Part shown: positions 7,287 through 16,172 of the stretch, in pieces
How the letters are laid out: each line of letters begins with the position of its first letter
How positions within the stretch are numbered: position 1 is the stretch's first letter
Source: Trebonia sp963767685
GTDB lineage: Bacteria > Actinomycetota > Actinomycetes > Streptosporangiales > Streptosporangiaceae
Assembly: GCA_963767685.1 (NCBI GenBank)
Contig: CAVYEZ010000005.1
Span: 248,001-312,000, forward strand
Reading direction: 5' to 3'
DNA: 64,000 nt
Made by a program: the position numbers and the translations under genes
The notes under the pieces: generated by a model
What the model was told of the DNA's origin: nothing
The model's input: the letters and a program-made list of their open reading frames with translations, nothing else
The model's database searches: none

Positions 7287-8009
7287 ATGGAGCTGGCCAC
7301 GGCGCACTGGCCGGACGTCGAGGCGGCGGCGCGGCGACTGCTGGTGGTGCCGGTCGGGTCGCTCGAGCAGCACGGGGCGCACCTGCCGCTCGACACCGAC
7401 ACGCGGGTCGCCGTGGCGGTGGCGGCGCGGGCGTGCGCCGGGCGGGCCGGGGTGGGCCTCGCGCCCGCGATCGCGATCGGGGCGAGCGGCGAGCACGCGG
7501 ACTTCCCCGGCACGCTGTCGATCGGGCATGTCGCCTTGTCGACTTTGCTGGTGGAGCTTGGCCGGCACGCGTCGCTCCACTGGCCGGCGATGCTGCTCGT
7601 GAACGGGCACGGCGGCAACGCCGGCGCCATCAGTGACGCGCTCGGGAAGCTGCGGGCAGAGGGACGGGACGGCCACGTCTGGCACGCGGGAGTGCGGCCG
7701 GCGATGCTCGCGGCGGCGGGCGTCACGCTGAGCGCGGACGCGCACGCCGGACGGGTGGAGACGTCGCTGATGCTCGCGCTGGCCCCTGGTGACGTCCGGC
7801 TGAGTGACGCGGCCGCTGGTGAGACCAGGCCGCTGGCTGAGGTGATGGCCGGCCTGCGGGCCGGCGGCGTGCGGCGGGTGAGCCCGAACGGCGTGCTCGG
7901 CGACCCGGCGGGCGCGTCCGCCGCCGAAGGAGAGTCATTGCTGGCTCTCATGGTCGCCGACCTGGTGGCGACGGTCGGCCGGCTCGCGGCGGCCGGCGGC
8001 CCTGCCTGA
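7287..8009 (+). CDS. mftE: Mycofactocin peptidase MftE (creatininase family)
   Basis: MftE is a metal-dependent amidohydrolase of the creatininase family that cuts the MftC-modified peptide to release the C-terminal Val-Tyr-derived pyrrolidinone. The 240-residue product has all the signatures: VPVGSLEQHGAHLPLDTDT with Glu, His and Asp metal ligands near residues 30-42, GEHADFPGTLSIG, LLVNGHGGNAGA near residue 110, and DAHAGRVETSLML with the catalytic Glu near residue 159. It begins 3 bases after the VOC gene. In other actinomycetes it follows mftC and mftD; here it is separated from mftC and on the opposite strand, so a rearrangement has divided the locus. Length and motifs suggest a working enzyme. 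Confidence 0.88.
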   Translation: MELATAHWPDVEAAARRLLVVPVGSLEQHGAHLPLDTDTRVAVAVAARACAGRAGVGLAPAIAIGASGEHADFPGTLSIGHVALSTLLVELGRHASLHWPAMLLVNGHGGNAGAISDALGKLRAEGRDGHVWHAGVRPAMLAAAGVTLSADAHAGRVETSLMLALAPGDVRLSDAAAGETRPLAEVMAGLRAGGVRRVSPNGVLGDPAGASAAEGESLLALMVADLVATVGRLAAAGGPA

Positions 8010-8010
8010 C

Positions 8011-8034
8011 CGGCGGCGGCCGGCCGCGCCGCCG
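8011..8034 (+). terminator. GC stem-loop after mftE
   Basis: Eight-pair stem (CGGCGGCG with its complement) starting two bases after the mftE stop, loop of about eight bases. There is no T tract after it on the plus strand, so it is a weak candidate for a rightward terminator. Confidence 0.35.
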
Positions 8035-8213
8035 AAAAATGGCCGGGATCGGCGGGCCGTTTTCCTCACGACGCCGCCGCGCCCGTCCGGGAGCGGTTCG
8101 AGATCCAGGTGGTACCGCGGGCGCGGACGACCGGGCCGGCCGGGGAGCGACGGACGGAGAGTCCGCGTACGCGTCGACCGCCGCGCTGCCGTCAGCCGAA
8201 CGAGGTTCTCTGC

Positions 8214-9110
8214 TCAGGCCCCGGTATCGGTCAGCCCGAGCCGGGCGGCGCTGACGTCCTCGCGACCGTGGCCGGCGTCGACGGTGGCGCGCCACTGCCT
8301 GGACAGGGCGGCCAGCAGCGGCAGCGTGGCGCCGGGCGCGGCGGCCAGGGCCAGGTCCACGTCCTTCAGCGCCCACTGCAGCGGGAACTCGGGCGCGTAG
8401 TCGCCGCGCTCCATCTTGTGGAGCTTGGCGTCGGCGATCGGCGCGTCCAGCGGACCGCCAGCGATCGCCTCCTCCAGCATCCCGGCATCGACGCCAAGCT
8501 GGGTCGAGAGTTCCAGCGCCTCGGCGACGCCTTCGATAAGGATGGACATGTAGGCGTTGATGACGATCTTCATGCGGGTTCCCTGACCGGATTCGCCAAG
8601 CCAGAGGGTCTTGCGGCCGATCGCCGAGAACACGGGGCTCGTCACCGCCTTCGCGGCTGACGGGCCGGACGCCAGGATGAGGAGCTGCCCCTGCTCGGCC
8701 GGCCCCTTGCTGCCGGACACCGGCGCGTCGACGAACAGCACATCGGGCCGAAGCCCGCCGAGCCGGCTGGCGATCCCGGCCGTGTCGGCGTAGCCGATCG
8801 TCCCCATCTGCGCCCACGCGGCGCCCGGCGCGAACGCCCCGGCCACGCCGCCCTCGAAGACCACCGAGGTGATCACGTCCGGGGTCGGGAGCATGGTGAT
8901 GACGACGCGGGCATCGCGCACCGCGTCCGGGGCAGAGGCGGCGACCTGGGCTCCAGCGCTCGCCAGCTCCTCGGTGGCGGCGGCGGACCGGTCCCATACC
9001 GTTGTCGGGAGCCCCGCCCCCAGGAGGTTGCGGGCCATCGCAGAGCCCATAATGCCGGTTCCGAGCACTGCCACTGGCGTGCCCTCGCCACGATCATCCG
9101 TCGCGCTCAC
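8214..9110 (-). CDS. NAD(P)-dependent beta-hydroxyacid dehydrogenase
   Basis: A 298-residue member of the 3-hydroxyisobutyrate / 6-phosphogluconate dehydrogenase-like family. The Rossmann motif is VAVLGTGIMGSAMARNLLGAG near residues 12-32. The substrate-binding signature appears as FVDAPVSGSKGPAEQGQLLILASG, and the catalytic Lys lies in GQGTRMKIVINAYMSILIEG. The all-helical C-terminal half is complete. GTG 9110 is preceded by GGGAGGA with a six-base gap and starts MSATDDRG; the frame is open to 9182 but has no signal there. It converges on mftE. It is a plausible oxidoreductase partner, but nothing ties it to mycofactocin, and this family normally uses free NAD(P). The substrate is unknown. 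Confidence 0.85.
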   Translation of the reverse strand: MSATDDRGEGTPVAVLGTGIMGSAMARNLLGAGLPTTVWDRSAAATEELASAGAQVAASAPDAVRDARVVITMLPTPDVITSVVFEGGVAGAFAPGAAWAQMGTIGYADTAGIASRLGGLRPDVLFVDAPVSGSKGPAEQGQLLILASGPSAAKAVTSPVFSAIGRKTLWLGESGQGTRMKIVINAYMSILIEGVAEALELSTQLGVDAGMLEEAIAGGPLDAPIADAKLHKMERGDYAPEFPLQWALKDVDLALAAAPGATLPLLAALSRQWRATVDAGHGREDVSAARLGLTDTGA

Positions 9111-9331
9111 GTTGATTCCTCCCGTCGACTTGATCCGCTGCGGGCTACGCCTAGCCTCGCACTCGGCCCGCCGGGCGCGCATCCCGGGTTCCGGGTGATT
9201 CCCGTGGCTCGGTCACCGTGACGGCCTGGCGCCGGGTGAAGATCAGCCGCCGACCGACTCGCAGTGGCGCAAGGCGCGGTAGCACGCCCACCTGGCCAGG
9301 ATGATGATCCTGCTCCGGCCTTTGCCCTTCC

Positions 9332-10917
9332 CTACTGGAGGTTGCCTGGCGCTACCGGGCTGCCGTCGTACTCGTGCGTGGCGGCCAGGTTGTCGTTGGC
9401 CTTGTACTTGCCCGCGGCGGGGCCCTCGGCGAAGGCGCGCAGCACGTTGGTCGTGACCTGCGCGGACGAACGCCGGGGTGTCGCCGCCGATGCCGTGCGG
9501 CTCGTCGCCGTAGATCGCCTCGACCCAGCGCATCGTGCCGCTGTTGTAGACGCCCGCCCCGCCCGGGTGGGTGTAGTAGGCGGAGTCGCCGTAGCTGGCG
9601 ACGCCGCCGCAGGTCAGCGGGGAGTGCGAGAGCACCTCGATCGGGCGCTGCACCGGGTAGGCGGGATTGACCCGGTCGTACTCGACGCCGACCAGGTGCG
9701 GGAAGCTGTCGCCCTCGCGGACCCCGGTGCCCTGGTAGACCCAGCTCGACGGCGAGGAGACCACGAACGGGGCGTCCACCGGGTAGCCCTCGTAGATCGT
9801 GCCGATCAGCGTGGACTCCGGGTCGGAGTTCGGCGCGTCGCGCCAGTCGCTGGTGACCTCCGCGGGGTCCTTCGCGTACTCCGGGTCCTCGCTGGTAGGC
9901 GGTCTTGTAGCAGACCACCGCCGCGCGCGCCGCCCAGCGCCGTCGGCTGCAGGCGGGTCCGCCGGAACATCGCGTTCGCGCCGAGGAAGGCGAGGTTGAC
10001 GCCCTTGTCGCGGGCCGCGGTGACGTTCGCGCGCTCCTGCGGCGTCCAGTACTCGTCGTGGCCCATGGAGACCAGCGCGCTCGCCCCGTCGAGCAGGCGC
10101 GGGTCGGCGTCGATGTCCATGCTCGTCACGTAGGCGAGGTCGAGGCCGCCCTTTTCCATGGTCAGGAACTCGGCCAGCTTGACCACGTTGCGCTCGTAGG
10201 TGAGGAACATGTTGGCGCCGTTGGTGTCGTAGGGCCGGTCGAGGCTGACCACCAGGGAGCGCTCGCTGTAGGCGCCCGACGGGCCCTTGTAGAGGTCGTA
10301 GCCGCCCCACAGGTTGTACGCCTGCCAGGTCTGCACGCAGCTCTTGAGCACGACCTTGCCCGCGCAGGACGGCGACCTGACGGTGACGGGCACGTACCGC
10401 TGCCCGCCGGAGTCGGCGTCCAGCTTGACCAGGTACGCGCCCGGCGGCCAGTCGTCGGTGGGCACCTGGAGCACCGGGTCCCAGTCGGTCGTGACCGTGT
10501 TCGTGGCCGTCGGAGACGGCGGCGGCCCTTCTGCGCGCCGCCGCGGACCGTCCGCGACTTCCACACCTGGCGCGCGCCGTGCCCCTGGTACCAGCCGAGC
10601 CGGTAGGCGGTCGCGGTGAAGCCGCGCGCGGTGGTGGACACGAACAGCGGGAGCGGCTCCCCGGTCAGGACGCTCGCCTTGCCCGCGTAGCCCTCGATCT
10701 CGTGGTCGGCGCCGAGGTGGCGGATGACCCACTCCGAGGTTCCCGGCAGCGCGTTCTCCGGTACCGGGTTGCGCCACGGCCGGGCGGTCGCGGCGGCGGG
10801 CCGGCCGGCCGGACGCGCGACGGCGCTGCTGCAGGCCGACACGGCGCCGGCCACGCCGGCCGCGGCCAGGCCGAGGAACGCCCGGCGGCTCGTCTGTCCA
10901 TCCACGCGCGTAAGCAT
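9332..10917 (-). CDS. Tat-exported N,N-dimethylformamidase beta-subunit-like protein (three frameshifts)
   Basis: The N-terminus has a twin-arginine signal, SRRAFLGLAAAGVAGAVSACSS, with a cysteine that could be lipidated. The body matches the large subunit of N,N-dimethylformamidase: YRLGWYQGHGARQVWKS, VQTWQAYNLWGGYDLYKG, LVSMGHDEYWTPQERANV, then a C-terminal half with WVYQGTGVREGDSFPHLVGVEYDRV and YTHPGGAGVYNSGTMRW. Single-base shifts near 10530, 9930 and 9465 divide it into four frames; the reconstructed protein has about 527 residues and ends AATHEYDGSPVAPGNLQ with TAG at 9332. The known enzyme needs a small alpha subunit, and no such gene is adjacent. Many actinomycetes carry exported homologues of unknown role, so activity on formamides is not assured. 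Confidence 0.75.
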
Positions 10918-11041
10918 CCCACGCAGTCCCGCGACACGCGCGATCCCTCCGCGATCCGTTATTAATGCGCTAGCGGTCGCCCGTTCGGCGCGCGTTCGCG
11001 GACCCTTTTCGCACCCGGTTGCTGCCCGCCGGGCCGCGGCG

Positions 11042-12923
11042 CTAACCGATGGCCTCGATCAGCGGGGCGAGGGCGGCCGGGTCGTCGCCCGGGGCGGTGA
11101 GGATGACGCCGCTGACCAGGGGCCGGGCCTTGGCGAGCAGGTTGGCGGCCAGCTCGAGGCCGACCGCGCGGCCGCCGGAGCGGCCCGCCCGTTCCATCGC
11201 GTCCAGCGTCGACCCGGGGATCGTCACGCCGGGCACCTCGTGCGCGAGGTAGTCGGCCTCCTCGAACGAGGTCAGCGGCGCGACGGAGAGCAGCAGCGGG
11301 ACGCCGGTGCCGTCGAGGGCCTCGACCAGCCGGTTGAGCGCGTCGAGCTCGTAGACCGGGCGGCTGACGAGGAACTGCGCGCCCGCCTTGATCTTCGCGT
11401 GCGCCCGCGCCAGCTCCGCGGCGTGGTCCCGGGCAGTGGGGTTGATCCGCGCGCCGATGCAGAACGAGGTCCGCGCGGTCAGCCCGAGCCCGTTGGAGTC
11501 GCGCCCGGCGTTGAGCCCGGACAGCAGCGCGGCCAGCCCGACCGAGTCGACCTCCCACGTGCCGTCGACCGCCGGGTAGTCGCCGAACACCGGCGGCGAG
11601 CCCGTCGTCGACACCACCGAGCGGATGCCGAGCGCGTGCGCGCCGAGCAGGTCGGCCTGGAGCGACATGATCGTCTTGTCCCAGGTGGTGACCGTGGCGA
11701 TCGTCTCCACGCCGACGCGCTCCTGCAGCGCGAGCGCCATGCTGAGCGAGTCCATGTGCGTCCTGGCGTTCTCCCGCGGCTGCACGAAGATCAGCCCGAT
11801 GCCGCGGTCGGCGAGCTCCGCCGCCTGCCGCTCGGCGTCGCCCGCGTACCCGGCGGCGGGCGGCGTGATCGAGGCCGCCACCACGAACCGGCCGGACGAC
11901 AGGTGGTCGGCGAGCGAGCCGGAGCCGAGGCCGCCGCCGGCTCCTCGACGCGGACCGGGGCGTGCACGGTGACGGGCGGCTGCGGCTGGGGCGCCGGTGC
12001 CTGCTGAGCCTGGGACTGCGCGCGCAGCGCCTCGGCGACGGCCCTGATGTGCGTCGGCGTGGTGCCGCAGCAGCCGCCGACCAGCGTCACGCCGGCGTCG
12101 GCGAACCGGGTGAGGTACCGGGAGAAGTAGCCGCCGTCGATGGCGAACTCGAACGAGCGCGGCCCCGTCCGGCGCGGCTGGCCGGCGTTCGGCTGCGCGC
12201 TGACCGGCACCGCGGAGTAGCGGACGAGGTCCTCGGCGACGACGAGCATCCGCTGCGGGCCGATCGTGCAGTTCGTGCCGATCATCGCGACCGGCAGCGC
12301 GGACAGCACGGCGGCGACCTCGCGCGGCGTCTCGCCGCCCAGGGTGTGCGCGTCGTCGGCGAACGTGGCCTGCGCGATCAGCGGCAGGCTGGTGACGGAC
12401 GCGGCCACGGTGACCGCCTCGACGAGCTCGTCCAGGTAGCCGAACGTCTCAAGGATCAGCAGGTCGGCGGCGTCGTCGGCGACCAGGGCGAGGATCTGCT
12501 CGCGCAGCACCTCCATCCGCTCCGCCGCACCGACCCGGCGCCGCTGCGGCGCGGTCACCGCGGGCGACACCGAGCCCGGCCACCAGGACGTTGCGCCCCG
12601 AGCGCTCGGCGGCCGCCCGGGCGAGCCGCGACGCCCGCCCGGTTGATCTCCGCGACCTTGTCGGGGAAGCCGTGGTCGGCGAGCCAGAGCCGGTTCGCGC
12701 CGAACGTGTTGGCCTGGATGATGTCCACGCCGGCGGTCAGGTAGCTGTCGTGGATGGTGGCGACCAGGCCGGGGTCGGACAGGTTGAGCTCGGGCAGCGA
12801 CCGGTCGAGGGCGGCGCCCGCCGCGTGCAGCATGGTGCCCATGGCCCCGTCGCAGACGAGCACGCGCCCGCTCGACAGCAGCTGCCTCGCGCTCGTGGCG
12901 CCCGGCGATGATGGCCCGCTCAT
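11042..12923 (-). CDS. Bifunctional homocysteine S-methyltransferase / methylenetetrahydrofolate reductase (three frameshifts)
   Basis: The N-terminal half is a homocysteine methyltransferase barrel: VLVCDGAMGTMLHAAG, AGVDIIQANTFGANR, LILETFGYLDEL, MIGTNCTIGP and the zinc-binding pair in VGGCCGTTPTHIRAV. A proline-rich linker (about 30 residues) joins it to a MetF-like reductase: SITPPAAGYAGDAER, TVTTWDKTIMSLQADLLGAHALG, SFCIGARINPTARD. The order matches the YitJ-type fusion, which makes methionine from homocysteine using methyl groups supplied by its own reductase half. One-base shifts near 12632, 12580 and 11940 split it, yet every motif is intact, so it is probably functional. ATG 12923 has GGGGAGA before it. 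It begins 30 bases after the PucR-type gene, likely the same transcript. Confidence 0.82.
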
Positions 12924-12953
12924 GTCTCCCCGCCCTCGTTACGACTCGGCTTA

Positions 12954-14304
12954 TTACGACTGGGCCTCGGGCAGCGCGTCGAGGATCTCGAGTGCCACCT
13001 GGGCGATCAGCCGGTCTCTGTAGTTATCGAGCCGCAGCCCGGTGATCTCCTCGATCCGCTTGATCCGGTAGGCCACCGTGTTCGGGTGGACGTGCAGCAG
13101 CCGCGAGGCGCGCTGCGGGCTGTTGTTCTCCCGGAAGTAACAAGCGAGGGTCGACAGGTACTCCGACTTGTGCTCGTGTTCGTGCTCGGAGAGCTTACCC
13201 AGCACCTCGGCCGCGAAGGACCGCAGCTCGCCCAGGTCGGGCACCTGGAGCAGGAGACGGTGGATGCCGAGGTCCTCGAACGCCGAGACCGCGCCGGTCC
13301 GGCCGAGCCGCCACAGCGTCTGGGTCGTCCGGTGCGCCTGGTCGTAGGAGCGGGCGATCTCGTCCGGCGCCTTGCACGCGCCGCCGATCCCGATGACCAC
13401 CTTCGCGCCTGGGAACAGCTCGGCGAGCCGCGCCAGGCAGGCCTGGCCGAGCTTGCGCGGGTCCGGCGACGCGGCGGTCACCACGACGACCTCCGCCTCC
13501 CTGGCCGAGACGATCGCCTCGGGCGCCCGGGTGGTCATGAAGTGCTCGATGGACTCCCGGATGCGCTGCCGCAGCGGCTCGGCGTCGGCCGCGCGCGACG
13601 GGGGCAGCTCGAAGGCGATGGCCGCCACGTTGTGCGTGCGCGTCGGGTCGTAGCCGAGGTGGGCGGCCCAGCGGGCGGCGTCGGCGGCGTCCCGGCCGCG
13701 GCCGAGCAGCAGCCCCTCGACCAGGTCGTCGCGGACCCGGCGGGCCGCGGCGGCGACCACCCGCTCGCGGCCGAGGATGACACCGCAGATCGTCGCCGCG
13801 TGCTCGGTGACGAGCAGCGACATGTCCTCGCCGAACGACTCCTCGGCCGGGTCGAGCGTGATCAGGTAGGAGGGCACCTCGTCGCCGACCAGGATCGGCG
13901 CGACGATGATGGCGGGCACCCCGCCCACGTTCGGCAGCCGCAGCGCGCGCTGGGACAGGCGCGAGGCGCGCAGCACCTGGCCGAGCCTGCGGGTGCACGA
14001 CGTGGTCCCGCACCAGGGCGGCGGCCTTCTCCGGCGGCAGCCCGGGCGAGGCGGCGGTCTGCACGTCCATCAGCTGGCTGACCACGGCCACGGTCGCCTG
14101 CGCCCGCTCGGAGATGAGCTGGACCACCCCGGCCAGGTCGGCGTCCTGCATCGCGAGGCCAGAAAGGTGCCGGTAGACGGTCACCAGCTCGCGCAGGACA
14201 GAGTTCTCTCGGTCGACGTCCCGCGGGCTCTCCCTGGGCGTCGGCCCCGTGCCTGGGGGCACTGCATTCAGCCGGCTAGCGGCCGGTGTCATCGCGTCCG
14301 GCAT
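12954..14304 (-). CDS. PucR-type transcriptional regulator (one frameshift)
   Basis: A PucR/CdaR-like regulator of about 450 residues. The C-terminus is the PucR-type helix-turn-helix: YFRENNSPQRASRLLHVHPNTVAYRIKRIEEITGLRL. Before it comes a GGDEF-like degenerate domain (ELFPGAKVVIGIGGACKAPDEIARSYDQAHRTTQTL), and the N-terminal part holds a GAF-like sensory region with DRENSVLRELVTVYRHLSGLAM. A one-base shift near 13990 separates the first 106 residues from the rest. ATG 14304 starts MPDAMTPAASRL; it has no strong ribosome-binding site. It faces an aldehyde dehydrogenase across a 290-base gap containing a perfect palindrome at 14341, so it may control that gene. The inducer is not evident. 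Confidence 0.8.
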
Positions 14305-14340
14305 GATCACTGAACTATACGACCTTGATCTGTCCGTGTC

Positions 14341-14360
14341 TTTTGTGGAAGTCCACAAAA
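14341..14360. promoter_or_regulatory. 20-base palindrome between PucR-type gene and aldehyde dehydrogenase
   Basis: TTTTGTGGA and its exact complement TCCACAAAA flank a central AG. It lies 37 bases ahead of the regulator start. A second, looser inverted repeat follows, GTTTCC at 14375-14380 with GGAAAC at 14388-14393, also containing GTGGAA. Likely an operator for the divergent pair; the binding protein is inferred. Confidence 0.6.
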
Positions 14361-14596
14361 GGATCTTAACCACGGTTTCCTGCCCGTGGAAACACCTCAC
14401 AAGGATTCGGCCGCCAGATCGCGGCCGCCGCTGTGCCCGCGCACAGCACCTGACGAGCCCAGCTTAGGGGCTGACAACGACGACGGGCCAGGGTCTTGAA
14501 CTGCCGCAGGCCGGGCGTTATGTTACGGGGACTTGACAGATCCTTATCAGCCGCGCAAATAATGCAGGCACTTTCACCTGTGAAAGGGGCCCTGCC

Positions 14597-16092
14597 TTGC
14601 TTGAGTACCGGGACATCTACGCGGGGGGCCGTCTCGTCGGTTCGGCCTCGCCGGATGTCATCACGATCGTCAACCCGGCGACGGAAGAAGTCGTGGGCGC
14701 CGTCCCGTCCGCCGTCGGCGTCGACGTGGACCGCGCCGTGCGCTCGGCCAGGCGCGCGTTCGACGACGGTACCTGGGCAACGCGCCCGCCCGCCGACCGC
14801 GCCGACGCCCTCGACCGGCTGGCGGCCGCCCTCGAGGCGCGCACCGAGGAGGCGGCGCGCCTCGTCACGGCCGAGATGGGGATGCCGATCTCGTCCTCCC
14901 GCCAGCACAACGCGGCGGCGCCGTGCGCCATCCTGCGCTACTACGCGAACCTGGCCCGCGCCATGGACACCGAGGAGACCCGCACCGCGGTCTCCTTCAC
15001 CGGCCGCACCGTGGTCCGCCGGGAGCCTGCCGGGCGTCGCCGCGGTGATCACCAGCTGGAACTACCCGATCCTGCTCGCGTTCAGCCAGCTCGCGCCCGC
15101 CCTCGCGGCCGGCTGCACGATCGTGCTCAAGCCCGCCGCGGCCACCTCGCTTTCCGCCTACATCCTGGCCGAGGCGTTCGAGGCCGCCGACTTCCCGCCC
15201 GGCGTGTTCAACCTGGTCACCGGCACGCACCAGACGGCGGGCGCGCTCGCCCGCCACCCGGGCGTGGACACCGTGTCGTTCTCGGGGCCGACCAAGCAGG
15301 GCCGGTGGATCGCGTCCATCTGCGGCGCGGAGCTCAAGCCCGCGCACCTGGAGCTCGGCGGCGAGTCCGCCGCGATCATCCTCGACGACGCCGACCTGCG
15401 CAAGACCGGCGACGCGCTCGGCCGCCTCATCTTCGGCAACGCGGGCCAGACCTGCTTCGCGATGTCCCGCGTGCTCGTGCCCGAGCAGCGCTACGGCGAC
15501 CTGGTCGACGCGCTCGCCGAGCAGGCGGGGAAGGTGCGCGTCGGCGACCCGCTGAACGAGGACACCACCATGGGCCCGCTCGCGTCGTCGCGGCGGCGCG
15601 TCGACGTGGAGGCGCGGGTCCGCTCGGGCATCAGCGAGGGCGCCCGGGTCGTGTCCGGCGGCCGGCGTCCCGCCTCGCCGGTCCGCGGCTACTTCTACGA
15701 GCCGACCGTGCTCACCGGCGTGACGCCGCAGATGCCGATCGCCCGCGAGGAGATCTGCGGCCCGGTCGCCACGGTGATCGGCTACCAGGACGAGGCGGAG
15801 GCGGTGCAGGCTGGCCAACGACGGCTTCGGGCTCGCCGCCACCGTCTGGACCGGCGACCCGCAGCGCGGCCTGGACATCGCGCGGCGGACCCGCGTCGGC
15901 ACCTTCGGCATCAACCTCTACGAGCCGGACATCGGCTCGCCGTGGGGCGGGCGCGGGCCGAGCGGCACCGGCAGCGCGTACGGCCCGGAGGGCATGGACG
16001 CGTACCTGACCTCAAAGTCGGTGTTCCTTCCCTCGTTCCGCGCACCCGGGCGGCAGTCCGGCCGGGCAACCGGGCCAGCGGCGCATGGATAA
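14597..16092 (+). CDS. NAD(P)-dependent aldehyde dehydrogenase (two frameshifts)
   Basis: An aldehyde dehydrogenase superfamily enzyme oxidising an aldehyde to its acid. Motifs in order: VVGAVPSAVGVDVDRAVRSARRAF, VITSWNYPILLAFSQLAPALAAG, VLKPAAATSLSAYILAE, VSFSGPTKQGRWIA, LELGGESAAIILDDADL with the catalytic Glu, and GNAGQTCFAMSR with the nucleophilic Cys. LELGGE has Glu where most members have Lys. One-base shifts near 15022 and 15808 break the frame; the reconstructed protein has 497 residues and ends with TAA at 16090-16092. TTG 14597 is supported by AAAGGGG eight bases upstream. It is divergent from the PucR-type gene, a usual arrangement for inducible aldehyde metabolism. The substrate is unknown. 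Confidence 0.85.
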
Positions 16093-16132
16093 GCAGGCCT
16101 GACGCTCAGCGTCAATATCGTTAGCGCGCGTA

Positions 16133-16154
16133 ATAGTTGCCAGTAGGCAACTAT
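16133..16154. promoter_or_regulatory. 22-base palindrome upstream of DHA2 efflux pump
   Basis: ATAGTTGCC at 16133-16141 and GGCAACTAT at 16146-16154 are perfect 9-base arms around AGTA. The TTGC/GCAA core resembles MarR-family operators. It ends 18 bases before the likely GTG start of the pump gene. No MarR or TetR gene is adjacent, so the regulator acts from elsewhere. Confidence 0.65.
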
Positions 16155-16172
16155 AAGCTAGTGTTAAGAGAC

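Noticed and set aside
8214..9110. Beta-hydroxyacid dehydrogenase as a mycofactocin-dependent oxidoreductase
   Set aside because: Known mycofactocin-linked dehydrogenases are short-chain or zinc types with an insert that buries NAD; this one has the ordinary 3-hydroxyisobutyrate dehydrogenase form.
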